Below, one piece after another: positions 52,411 through 59,407 of a DNA stretch of 64,000 nt. The stretch comes from VXNE01 sp965206615 (GTDB lineage: Bacteria; Pseudomonadota; Gammaproteobacteria; Pseudomonadales; Azotimanducaceae). The stretch spans positions 2,232,001 through 2,296,000 of the forward strand of contig CBDBKI010000005.1 in assembly GCA_965206615.1 (NCBI GenBank), written 5' to 3'. The translations under genes and the position numbers were made by a program. The notes beneath the pieces were generated by a model, which searched no databases, was not told where the DNA came from, and saw only the letters and a list, made by a program, of their open reading frames with translations. Each line of letters starts with the position of its first letter. Positions within the stretch are counted from its first letter, which is position 1.

Positions 52411-53589
52411 CTATGCCAACCCGTCGAGCTCGTGCAGGAGCCCCCTGAGGTCCATCGCCTCGATGCCGTCGCCCATGGGAAAGCGCGTCTCGCGGCCGTG
52501 GAGGACGATCGCACGATGTGGCCTGACGTCTTGCAGGGCGACTCGCAGGCCTCGGCTTACGGTAGCCAGGCCCCGCTTGATTTCGATCGCCCACAGCTCT
52601 CCGTTGGGCAGCTCCAGCAGGAGGTCGATCTCCACCCCGGTCGCTGTGCCGTAGAAGCTCGCTACGGTACGCTCCGGAACGGCGCGCAGCACGGTCTCGA
52701 TCACGAAGCCCTCCCAGCTGAAGCCTGCTACCGGGTGGCCGAGAACCGCTTCGGCCCGGTCGAGCCGCAGCAGCGTGTGGACGATGCCGCTGTCCCGCAG
52801 GTAGACCTTCGGCGCTTTGACCAGCCGCTTCTTGACGTTGGCGTGAAACGGCTGCAGTCGGCGTGCCAGCAGGAGGTCCATGAGCAGGTCGAGATAGCGG
52901 CCAACGGTCCTGCCGCTTGTCCCGAGGCTCTGCGCCAGCCGCGCGGCGTTCCACGATGTCCCCTGCTGGTGGGCCAGCATGGTCCAGAAACGGCGTAGCG
53001 TTTCGGCCGGAATGCGCGGACCGAGTTGCGGGATATCGCGTTCCAGGTAGGTGCGGATGAAGTTCGCGCGCCACAGAACGCTTTGCTGGTCGCTCGAAGC
53101 CAGCAGGCTGCGTGGGAAGCCGCCTCGAATCCAGAGGCGCTCGGTCTGCTCCGGTGCCAGTTCGCCCACGTCGAATGGGCCCAACTCCAGCGTCCCGATC
53201 CGTCCGGCCAGGGTCTCTCCCGTCTGTCGCAGGAGTTCCATGGACGCGGAACCGAGCAGCAGGAACTGGCCAGTGGTCTCGCCCTGCCGGATTCGTCTGT
53301 CGATGACGCCACGCAAGACTTCGAACAGTGCCGGGAAGCGATGGACTTCATCGAGGATCACCAGACCTTCCTGACGCGCAAGGTAGGCGCCGGGATCGGC
53401 GAGCCTCGCGAGATCCGCGGGATCTTCGAGATCGAGGTATACACCGGGTCTCTTGCCGGGATCAGGCGACTCGGCGATGGTCCGAGCCAGCGTCGTCTTT
53501 CCGACCTGGCGGGGGCCGATGAGCACTACGGCCGGAAACGTATCGAGGTACTCGCGTACGCGCGGGCCGAGATGTCGGCCGATGTGCAT
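52411..53589 (-). CDS. DUF4143-type AAA ATPase
   Basis: 392 residues from ATG 53589 (a GTG nine codons earlier is in frame). Walker A GPRQVGKTT (25-33), Walker B region GLVILDEVHRFP, sensor LLLGSASMELL, then the C-terminal DUF4143 nuclease-like half (RTYLERDIPQLG, GFSWEGFVIETVL, VEIDLLLELPNGELWAIEIK), which keeps the D...ExK pattern. Such genes are very common solitary accessory genes in bacteria; biochemical role unknown. It is divergent from bfr. Confidence 0.9.
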   Translation of the reverse strand: MHIGRHLGPRVREYLDTFPAVVLIGPRQVGKTTLARTIAESPDPGKRPGVYLDLEDPADLARLADPGAYLARQEGLVILDEVHRFPALFEVLRGVIDRRIRQGETTGQFLLLGSASMELLRQTGETLAGRIGTLELGPFDVGELAPEQTERLWIRGGFPRSLLASSDQQSVLWRANFIRTYLERDIPQLGPRIPAETLRRFWTMLAHQQGTSWNAARLAQSLGTSGRTVGRYLDLLMDLLLARRLQPFHANVKKRLVKAPKVYLRDSGIVHTLLRLDRAEAVLGHPVAGFSWEGFVIETVLRAVPERTVASFYGTATGVEIDLLLELPNGELWAIEIKRGLATVSRGLRVALQDVRPHRAIVLHGRETRFPMGDGIEAMDLRGLLHELDGLA

Positions 53590-53768
53590 GAACTTGTTTC
53601 TTTGTAAATAGTGCACGATGTGCGCGATTTACAAGTTTATGGCCGAACGTACGATGACGCAACGCTCGGCCGGGCGCCCTGCGGAATGGTGGAACGGAAC
53701 CGACCACGACCGCACTTGTCGAATGGACCGCGAGAGCCTTGACGAGCAAGCGCCTCCGAGTACCTCTA

Positions 53769-53783
53769 TGAGAATCATTTTTG
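53769..53783 (+). promoter_or_regulatory. Fur box upstream of bfr
   Basis: TGAGAAT-C-ATTTTTG in an AT-rich patch, 82 bases before the bfr start. The left arm matches the 7-1-7 Fur consensus in 6 of 7 positions. The surrounding 53763-53810 region is the only clearly AT-rich stretch in this intergenic region and probably contains the promoter. Confidence 0.6.
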
Positions 53784-53865
53784 TTTAAATTTCAACAACT
53801 TGTATTTGCAAGAGAAGCGCGCTGAGCGCATACTCCGTCGCAACTGTCCGAAGCGAGCCAGCACC

Positions 53866-54333
53866 ATGAAGCCGCAGGATCCGAAGATCATCGAACACCT
53901 CAATTGGGCCCTGAAGAACGAGCTCACGGCCATCAACCAGTACTTCCTGCATTCCAGGATGCTCAAGGACTGGGGCATGGGAGAGCTCGGCGAGCACGAG
54001 TACAAGGAGAGCATCGACGAGATGCAGCATGCGGATCGGCTCATCGAGCGGATCCTGTTTCTCGACGGGCTGCCGAACCTCCAGGAGCTTGGCAAGTTGC
54101 TCATCGGAGAGAATGTCGAGGAGATCCTGAAGTGCGACCTCGCTCTGGAGATGGCGGCGATGCCCGTGCTACGGGAAGCGGTCGCCTACTCGGAGTCCAT
54201 CTCGGACTACGTCAGCCGTGAGATCTTCGAGGCGATCCTGGAGTCGGAAGAAGAACACGTGGACTGGCTCGAGACGCAGCTCGATCTCATCGGCAAGACG
54301 GGCATCCAGAACTACATCCAGTCGGCGATGTAG
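53866..54333 (+). CDS. bfr: Bacterioferritin
   Basis: 155 residues, close to E. coli Bfr throughout. Ferroxidase and heme residues in place: E19 (NELTAINQYF), E52 and H55 (IDEMQHADRLIER) with heme ligand M53, the glutamate in LALEMAAM, and E/H in ESEEEHVDW. It assembles a 24-subunit shell that oxidises and stores iron and binds heme at subunit interfaces. A Fur box lies upstream. The TAG stop is the first codon of the long palindromic repeat cluster that follows. Confidence 0.95.
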   Translation: MKPQDPKIIEHLNWALKNELTAINQYFLHSRMLKDWGMGELGEHEYKESIDEMQHADRLIERILFLDGLPNLQELGKLLIGENVEEILKCDLALEMAAMPVLREAVAYSESISDYVSREIFEAILESEEEHVDWLETQLDLIGKTGIQNYIQSAM

Positions 54334-54746
54334 GGGACGGGCTTGTCCCGTCCCGTCCCAAATTCATGCAAGGCCCGGACACCGGCCACCGCAACGGTCG
54401 CCCCGACGATCCGGGACAGTCCACGCCGACGTACCAGTTCAATTCAGACATCATGCCTCCTCGTCGTTGCTTCCCCCGATGCTGCAGGCATGCCGCGATG
54501 CTCACCTGTCCCTGTACTGGCGCTCGAGGCGCGGACTGTTACTGGGCGTCCATCGCGGCAGAAAACCGCCGGGGCACGAGTCCTACGTCGGTGCTCGCGG
54601 GGCTTGTCCCGTCCCGTCTCGAAGTCGTGCAAGGCCCGTGCCAAATCACCCACGAAACCGGGTGCGGCTGTAGGGGACGGGCTTGTCCCGTCCCGTCTCG
54701 AAGTCGTGCAAGGCCCGGACACCGGCCACCGCAACGGTCGCCCCTA
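54331..54746. repeat. Cluster of palindromic repeat copies between convergent bfr and soxA
   Basis: Two near-identical long copies (54331-54404 and 54671-54746) each start TAGGGGACGGGCTTGTCCCG, continue through a TGCAAGGCCCGGACACC segment and finish CAACGGTCGCCCC(TA). A partial copy lies at about 54599-54638. Left TAG is the bfr stop; the rightmost CTA (54744-54746) is the soxA stop. The sequence between copies (54405-54598) shows no gene I can support. Confidence 0.85.
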
Positions 54747-55439
54747 CCGCCTCACGGCCGGCGTCTCGACGGTCAGGCCCCGGCCCCGGTGGCGCAGGTA
54801 GTACTCGAGATTCACGTATTCGGGGCTCCCGGCCGGATAGGGCTCGCTCCGGACCGCCTCGTTGCACCAGCGGAACATGCGGTGCGTGGAGGCCAGCGTT
54901 TCCCACAGCAGCCGGTAGGTAGGAAACCCGTTGGTGTGCCCCTGGCTCACGCGCTCGCCGCGCAAGCGCAGGCCGGCGAGGTGGTCGTGGCAGTTCGCGC
55001 AGGACAGGTCGAGTTGCCCGCGCCGCCGGTGGAAGAAGGCTTCGCCGGCCTGGCGGAACGGTTCCGCGCGCGGGTCCGGAGCGGGTTCGATACGCGCCCC
55101 GCGCTCCCGGTTCAGAAGGAATGCCGTGACGGCCAGGAGCGGCTCGCTCTCGTATGTCCACGGGACCGCCGCTACGCGCACCCGGCAGCGGTTGATCTGT
55201 AATTCGAGATTGACCAGCGCCCGGGTGGTTTCGTCGTAGCGGGGAAAGGCCGCCGGGCGCATGTCCGCCAGCGCATGGCAGCGCTGGCATCCCTCGCCGG
55301 TCCAGAGCGCCGCACCGCGCTCGACCCACAGGAAGCCCGGGTTGGCGAACGGATCGTCCTGCAGGGCGCGCGTCTCGGGGTTGAGGAAGTCGGCGCCGGA
55401 CACCGGCGCCACGACCATCAGGAAGAGGAGGGCGGTCAT
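54744..55439 (-). CDS. soxA: SoxA: diheme c-type cytochrome of the SoxAX complex
   Basis: 231 residues from ATG 55439, signal peptide ending near VSGA. Two heme motifs: CQRCH (C51/C54/H55) and CANCH (C147/C150/H151). The SoxA-specific region RMFRWCNEAVRSEPYPAGSP contains C192, the cysteine that serves as persulfide-type heme ligand at the active site, followed by EYVNLEYYL. SoxAX joins thiosulfate to SoxY. Start overlaps the soxZ stop. Last gene of the operon; its TAG stop lies in the palindromic repeat. Confidence 0.93.
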   Translation of the reverse strand: MTALLFLMVVAPVSGADFLNPETRALQDDPFANPGFLWVERGAALWTGEGCQRCHALADMRPAAFPRYDETTRALVNLELQINRCRVRVAAVPWTYESEPLLAVTAFLLNRERGARIEPAPDPRAEPFRQAGEAFFHRRRGQLDLSCANCHDHLAGLRLRGERVSQGHTNGFPTYRLLWETLASTHRMFRWCNEAVRSEPYPAGSPEYVNLEYYLRHRGRGLTVETPAVRR

Positions 55440-55753
55440 GTCACGTCGATGGTCCGCTCGAGGGATGTCTCCTCGCCGCGGTCCGTGCGCCAGCGGAAGG
55501 TGACGCCTCCGGACACCGTGGCGCGCAGGTGGAACTCGAGAAACGGATTGGCGGCGATCGCGGGCTGAAACGCGGCGCGGAAGACCTCGCGGCCGGCATA
55601 GGTACAGGTGAACTCCGTGATGATGTGGCGCGGCACGAGGGCGCCCCGAACGTCGCGCGCGTAGCCGGTCTCCATGGGATGCGCGACCAGTGTCTTGACG
55701 GTGATCACCTCGCCGGTCCGGGCGCGCACAGGCATGTTTACCCGCGCCCTCAC
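55436..55753 (-). CDS. soxZ: SoxZ: sulfur-carrier partner subunit
   Basis: 105 residues from a GTG that overlaps the soxY stop (GTGA). Single Ig-like domain with family segments EVITVKTLVAHPMETGY, FTCTYAGREVFRAAFQPAIA, ANPFLEFHLRAT and SGGVTFRWRTDRGE. SoxZ forms the YZ heterodimer that carries sulfur intermediates. Length and sequence are typical. Confidence 0.93.
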   Translation of the reverse strand: MRARVNMPVRARTGEVITVKTLVAHPMETGYARDVRGALVPRHIITEFTCTYAGREVFRAAFQPAIAANPFLEFHLRATVSGGVTFRWRTDRGEETSLERTIDVT

Positions 55754-56136
55754 GGGTAGACCTCCTCGACGCAGGCGCCAAGCGTCACCACGACATCTGC
55801 GTGGGAGGCCAGTTTGCGCCCGTCGGCCAGCTCGGCGACCGCCGTCACACGCTGTGTCCGCGCAAGACGGATGTTGGTACGCACCGCGGCGACGCCGCAG
55901 GCGGGCGTGAAGAAGTACGTTGCGGCGACCGGCTCGGGGTTGCCGGGTACGCGGATCTCGATGCTTCGCACGTAGTCGTCCTCCGTCATGGGGGAGTCGA
56001 CGGAGATACGAATCGGTACGGAGTTGCCGGTCTCCGCGATAGGCGGCAACTCGACCGTCACCGGGGCGGCCGCAGCGCCGAGGCGCGCCACCGGCGCCGC
56101 TGCGAGCATGGCGAGCAGGCGCCGCCGGTTAGCCAT
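55750..56136 (-). CDS. soxY: SoxY: sulfur carrier, variant C-terminus
   Basis: 128 residues with a Tat-like leader (NRRRLLAMLAAAP), overlapping the fusion gene's stop by 8 bases. The core matches SoxY (VPIRISVDSPMTEDDYVRSI, EPVAATYFFTPACGVAAVRT, NIRLARTQRVTAVAEL). Canonical SoxY ends in GGCGG, the swinging arm holding the carrier Cys. Here the end is TLGACVEEVYP: the Cys is present but the glycine arm is replaced and extended. Whether the carrier function survives, or whether a different enzyme reads this tail, is unknown. Confidence 0.88.
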   Translation of the reverse strand: MANRRRLLAMLAAAPVARLGAAAAPVTVELPPIAETGNSVPIRISVDSPMTEDDYVRSIEIRVPGNPEPVAATYFFTPACGVAAVRTNIRLARTQRVTAVAELADGRKLASHADVVVTLGACVEEVYP

Positions 56137-57667
56137 CGCCCCTGAGCCCCGCGAGGTAGGCGGTGAGGTCGTCGATCTCCGAGCGGCGCAGGATGCTGCG
56201 GTCCCGGAAGCGCGCGCTCACGCGGTGCAAGCCGGCGCGCCGGCCGTAGGCGGGCATCACGCTCGCCGGGTTGTCGAGCTTCGGATCGACGACGTGGCGT
56301 CGGATCGCGCGGGCGTCGAGGCGGCTGCCGACGTCTGCCAGCGACGGCCCGACGTTCCCGTGTGCGAAGGTGTCGAGCCCGGGCAACTCGTGGCAGATCG
56401 CGCAATCGCCCCGGTCCCGTTCCAGCGCGACGCCGCGCCCGCGTTGCGGGTCTCCGGCACCGAAGGCATCGCGTGTAATGGCGTTGTACCAGTCGGTGGC
56501 GTAACGAGCTTCCTGCGCGCGTATGCCGGGCGCCTCCGCGAGGCGGCTCTGTCCTGCCGTGCGCGCCCGGATGGCGCCGTCCGCGACGTCGTAGACCCCC
56601 GAGATGGAGAATCCGTAGTCGGACGCGGCCAGGCTGTAACACGTGTTCATCATCAGGGGCGGCGGAGGCGGTCGGTCGCGCAGCAGCGCCACGACGGAGG
56701 CCGCACACGCCTTGGCCTGGTTGTTGGCCGAGAACGCGGACTTCGGCATCGGTGTGGCTTCGATGGCGTCGCCGACGATGTGCACGCCGGCAGCGACCCG
56801 CGACTCGAACGTCAGCGGGTCGACGCGACACCAGCCGCGGCCCTCGTCGAAGTCGCGGGCGATGCCCGCGGCGCGCTGTGGAGGAATCAGGTTGCCGACA
56901 TCGACACGGTACTCATCGAAGTCGGTGACGAACAGTCCGTCGCGTACTGCCACTACCGTGCCGCTCTCGCGGCGCGGAATCCACTCGATCATGCCGGGGT
57001 ACAGGGTGCGCCAGGCTTCTTCGAACAGGGGCTGCTTCGTGAAGCGGTCCTTGGCGTCGAGGATGAGAACCTTCGCGCGCGGGTTGTGCTCCCTGAGGTA
57101 CTCCGCGACGAGCGATGCGCGTTCGTACGGTCCGGGCGGGCAGCGATAGGGATTGTCGGGCACGGCGATGGCGAATACGCCGCCCTGGCGCATACCGCGA
57201 ATCGCGTCTCTCAGGGCGCGGGTTTGCGGGCCCGCCTTCCACGCGTGCAGGAAGCCCCCGGGCGCGCCGTCGATGCTCTCGTGGGCCAACTCGATACCGG
57301 GCGCCAGGATCAGCCGGTCGTAGGGCACGTTGCCGTCTGCGGTGACGACCTCCCGTTGCAGGGGGTCCACGCCCAGCGCCTTCGTGGTCAGGTGCGCGTC
57401 GCCCACGTTTTCGAGGCTGAAGGCGATCACATCCTCGGGTAGCTGGCTCGCGACGACGCGATTGCTCATCGGGCAGGTGACGAACGTCGTCGCTGGCTCG
57501 ACGAGCGTGACCTCCACGGAGGGATCGTAGGCATGCAGGTAGCGCGCACACGTCGCGCCCCCGAATCCGCCCCCGACCACCACGACCTGCGGTCGCGCTG
57601 CGCCGATCACCGCCGGGGCCGCCACGATCCCGGCCGCGCCGGCGAGGAGGCGGCGGCGACTGATCAA
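56129..57667 (-). CDS. Fusion of flavocytochrome c sulfide dehydrogenase flavoprotein (FccB/SoxF) with SoxX
   Basis: 512 residues from a TTG at 57667 that overlaps the upstream cytochrome stop; the frame is open without interruption. A Tat signal (SRRRLLAGAAG) precedes the FAD fold VVVVGGGFGGATCARYL, TCPMSNRVV (redox Cys region), FAIAVPDNPYRCPPGPYERA and HIVGDAIEATPMPKSAFSAN, all of FccB. At about residue 415 the flavoprotein ends and a SoxX cytochrome begins: CAICH (C422/C425/H426), GNVGPSLADVGSRLDARAIR, NPASVMPAYGR (Met ligand) and LTAYLAGLRG. The fusion would put sulfide-oxidising flavin and the SoxX heme in one periplasmic chain. Confidence 0.9.
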   Translation of the reverse strand: MISRRRLLAGAAGIVAAPAVIGAARPQVVVVGGGFGGATCARYLHAYDPSVEVTLVEPATTFVTCPMSNRVVASQLPEDVIAFSLENVGDAHLTTKALGVDPLQREVVTADGNVPYDRLILAPGIELAHESIDGAPGGFLHAWKAGPQTRALRDAIRGMRQGGVFAIAVPDNPYRCPPGPYERASLVAEYLREHNPRAKVLILDAKDRFTKQPLFEEAWRTLYPGMIEWIPRRESGTVVAVRDGLFVTDFDEYRVDVGNLIPPQRAAGIARDFDEGRGWCRVDPLTFESRVAAGVHIVGDAIEATPMPKSAFSANNQAKACAASVVALLRDRPPPPPLMMNTCYSLAASDYGFSISGVYDVADGAIRARTAGQSRLAEAPGIRAQEARYATDWYNAITRDAFGAGDPQRGRGVALERDRGDCAICHELPGLDTFAHGNVGPSLADVGSRLDARAIRRHVVDPKLDNPASVMPAYGRRAGLHRVSARFRDRSILRRSEIDDLTAYLAGLRGDG

Positions 57668-58044
57668 CGGGCTTCGCCCCGCCCGCGAGCGAGCGCCGCG
57701 GCCACGGCCTCGATGTCCTCCGGGGTCAGGCCGGCGACGAGCCGATGCATGATCGTGTTCGCGGCTTTGGTCTGGGCGGCGATCAGCGCACCGGAGACGT
57801 TGTCCAGGCTCGGGATGTGGGCGTTGCTCGGGTGATGGCAGGTGACGCAGGTTGCCGCGATCCGGTCGCCGCGCGAGGGATCCGGCGCGTCGCTGCCGTG
57901 GCAGTATGGCGCGGCCAGCGCGGCGATGAAGGCGCCGCAGGGCACGGTCAGACCGCATTCGAGGAGGCCGCGTTTCGGTGCCCGCGGCGGCGTGGGGTCC
58001 GTGCGCCCGAACCGTCGCCTGCGTGCTTCGAGAAGCCAGGACAT
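57664..58044 (-). CDS. Monoheme cytochrome c (FccA-like) of the sulfur-oxidation operon
   Basis: 126 residues from ATG 58044; the export signal appears internal (GLTVPCGAFIAALAAPYC), so a later start is possible. One heme site CVTCH (C66/C69/H70) in a c553-type context, GDRIAATCVTCHHP, IPSLDN and the Met ligand in NTIMHRLVAGLTPEDIEAVA. It resembles the cytochrome subunit of flavocytochrome c and would accept electrons from the flavoprotein encoded next, with which it overlaps by 4 bases. First gene of the operon. Confidence 0.8.
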   Translation of the reverse strand: MSWLLEARRRRFGRTDPTPPRAPKRGLLECGLTVPCGAFIAALAAPYCHGSDAPDPSRGDRIAATCVTCHHPSNAHIPSLDNVSGALIAAQTKAANTIMHRLVAGLTPEDIEAVAAALARGRGEAR

Positions 58045-58129
58045 GGCGACAGCATAATGCGGGTGGGAGCCCCGTAGATAGCGCTGCTGGTGTGGGCTCC
58101 GCGGCCCTCGGACATCGGTTCGCGATGCG

Positions 58130-58135
58130 TATAAT
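58130..58135 (+). promoter_or_regulatory. Consensus -10 before the Dyp peroxidase gene
   Basis: A perfect TATAAT 23 bases before the ATG at 58159 in otherwise GC-rich sequence. The -35 region 17 bases upstream (CTCGGA) is poor, so an activator or extended contacts may be needed. The 114-base gap also serves the divergent sulfur operon. Confidence 0.5.
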
Positions 58136-58158
58136 CCGCGTCTTTGCACGCCCGAGAC

Positions 58159-59100
58159 ATGAGCGACCACCAGCAAGGCATCTTCCGGGAAGGTGCGAGC
58201 CACCACATCTTCCTGGAGTTCGACGTGTCCGGCGCACGGTCCGTCCTGCCGGGCCGAGCGGTGGCCGCGTCGCCCGTCGACGGAGGCGACCAGATCGTCG
58301 CGTTCGGGCCGGGTCTGACGGACGGTCTGGCCGGAGTGAGTGCGCCATCCGGCGACTTTGGATTCACGCGGATCGACGGCATGGACGGGATGCACGCCCC
58401 GGCGACCCAGCGCGACCTCTTCGTCTGGTTGCAGGGCGAAAAGCGCGACGAATTGTTCGCCCGCGCCCTGCAATGGCGGGATGCACTGGCCGGCGTGGCC
58501 GAGGTCGTCCACGAGGAGCACGGCTTCCGTTTCCGCGACAGCCGGGACCTCACCGGCTTCGTCGACGGCAGCGCGAACCCCCGGGACGATGCGCGCATGG
58601 CGGCGGCGCTGGTCGACGGCGGCGAGCACGCCGGGGGGAGTTTCGTGTTCACGCAACGCTGGGTGCACGACCTCGGCGGCTTCGGCAGGCTGTCGGTCGC
58701 CGACCAGGAGCGCGTCATCGGGCGCACGAAACCCGACAGCATCGAGCTCGAGGGGGACGCGATGCCGCCGGACAGCCATGTCAGCCGGACGGACATCCGG
58801 CGCGATGGGCAGGCGGTCAAGATCTATCGTCGCAGCAGTCCGGTGGGCGGGGTCCGCGACGCCGGTCTCTACTTCCTCGCGTTCAGCGCGGATGTGGCGC
58901 GTTTTCGCTGGCTGCTCGACTCGATGTTCGGCAGCACCGGCGACGGCATGCGCGACCGGCTGCTCGGCTGGTCGCGCCCGGTCACGGGCAGCTTCTTCTA
59001 CGCTCCCGGACGGGGCGCCTTGTTGGAGGCGTTCGAGGACTGGGAGCGGCCCCGGCAAGGGTGGCAGGGGCTGGGAAGTGGTAGCTACGGGCGGACTTGA
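58159..59100 (+). CDS. Dyp-type heme peroxidase
   Basis: 313 residues from ATG 58159. The Dyp signature GFVDGSANP contains the catalytic Asp D136; the proximal heme His is H207 in DSHVSRTD; YFLAFSADVARFRWLLDSMF and GSFFYAPG near the end are also typical. No Tat signal, so cytosolic (YfeX/DypB-like class). It reduces H2O2 or peroxides with broad electron donors. The last 22 bases of the ORF overlap the 3' end of the convergent tRNA-Met gene, so the terminal residues are dictated by the tRNA sequence. Confidence 0.9.
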   Translation: MSDHQQGIFREGASHHIFLEFDVSGARSVLPGRAVAASPVDGGDQIVAFGPGLTDGLAGVSAPSGDFGFTRIDGMDGMHAPATQRDLFVWLQGEKRDELFARALQWRDALAGVAEVVHEEHGFRFRDSRDLTGFVDGSANPRDDARMAAALVDGGEHAGGSFVFTQRWVHDLGGFGRLSVADQERVIGRTKPDSIELEGDAMPPDSHVSRTDIRRDGQAVKIYRRSSPVGGVRDAGLYFLAFSADVARFRWLLDSMFGSTGDGMRDRLLGWSRPVTGSFFYAPGRGALLEAFEDWERPRQGWQGLGSGSYGRT

Positions 59101-59155
59101 ACCGCCGACCCCGCGATTATGAATCGCGTGCTCTAACCAACTGAGCTACGTAGCC
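59079..59155 (-). tRNA. tRNA-Met (CAU), elongator
   Basis: 77 bases including an encoded CCA. 5' GGCTACGTAGCTCAGTTGG (D arm), anticodon stem GCGATT-CAT-AATCGC, T arm GGCGGTTCAAGTCCGCC and acceptor CGTAGCT-A-CCA. The D arm and acceptor match the E. coli elongator tRNA-Met rather than the initiator (no three G-C pairs above the anticodon loop, and position 1 is not mismatched C-A). Position 1-72 is G-U instead of G-C. Confidence 0.95.
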
Positions 59156-59230
59156 ACGGGGGCGGTATTGTCCGAGGCGGCCGTGTCAGGCGTCAAGGCC
59201 CAGCCTTTGGAGCTTTGGGCACCACGCGTC

Positions 59231-59332
59231 GTAGGGGCGACCCTTGTGGTCGCCCGTCCTGGACCCTTGTGGTCGGCCGCGTCGGACCAGGCACAGAATC
59301 GGGGGACGGGACACCACAAGGGCGTCCCCTAC
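59231..59332. repeat. Palindromic repeat element between tRNA-Met and the YccA-like gene
   Basis: It starts GTAGGGGCGACCCTTGTGGT and ends CCACAAGGGCGTCCCCTAC, i.e. inverted-repeat termini, with a second TGGACCCTTGTGGTC unit and the non-palindromic AGGCACAGAATC between. Same family as 22349, 35409 and 54331 but here not at any gene's stop codon. Confidence 0.85.
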
Positions 59333-59407
59333 ACGCCAAGTTCAACTCACCTTGAAAAGGGCGGGGCGATTCACTATATACGGAGTCAGGAACCACTCGG
59401 AGTCACC

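Noticed and set aside
54331..54746. CRISPR array
   Set aside because: Repeats are long, inverted and irregularly spaced, with no uniform spacers and no cas genes; they belong to the palindromic repeat family.
59079..59332. Integrated element at the tRNA-Met gene
   Set aside because: No integrase and no duplicated tRNA 3' end; the nearby repeat lies on the 5' side of the tRNA.
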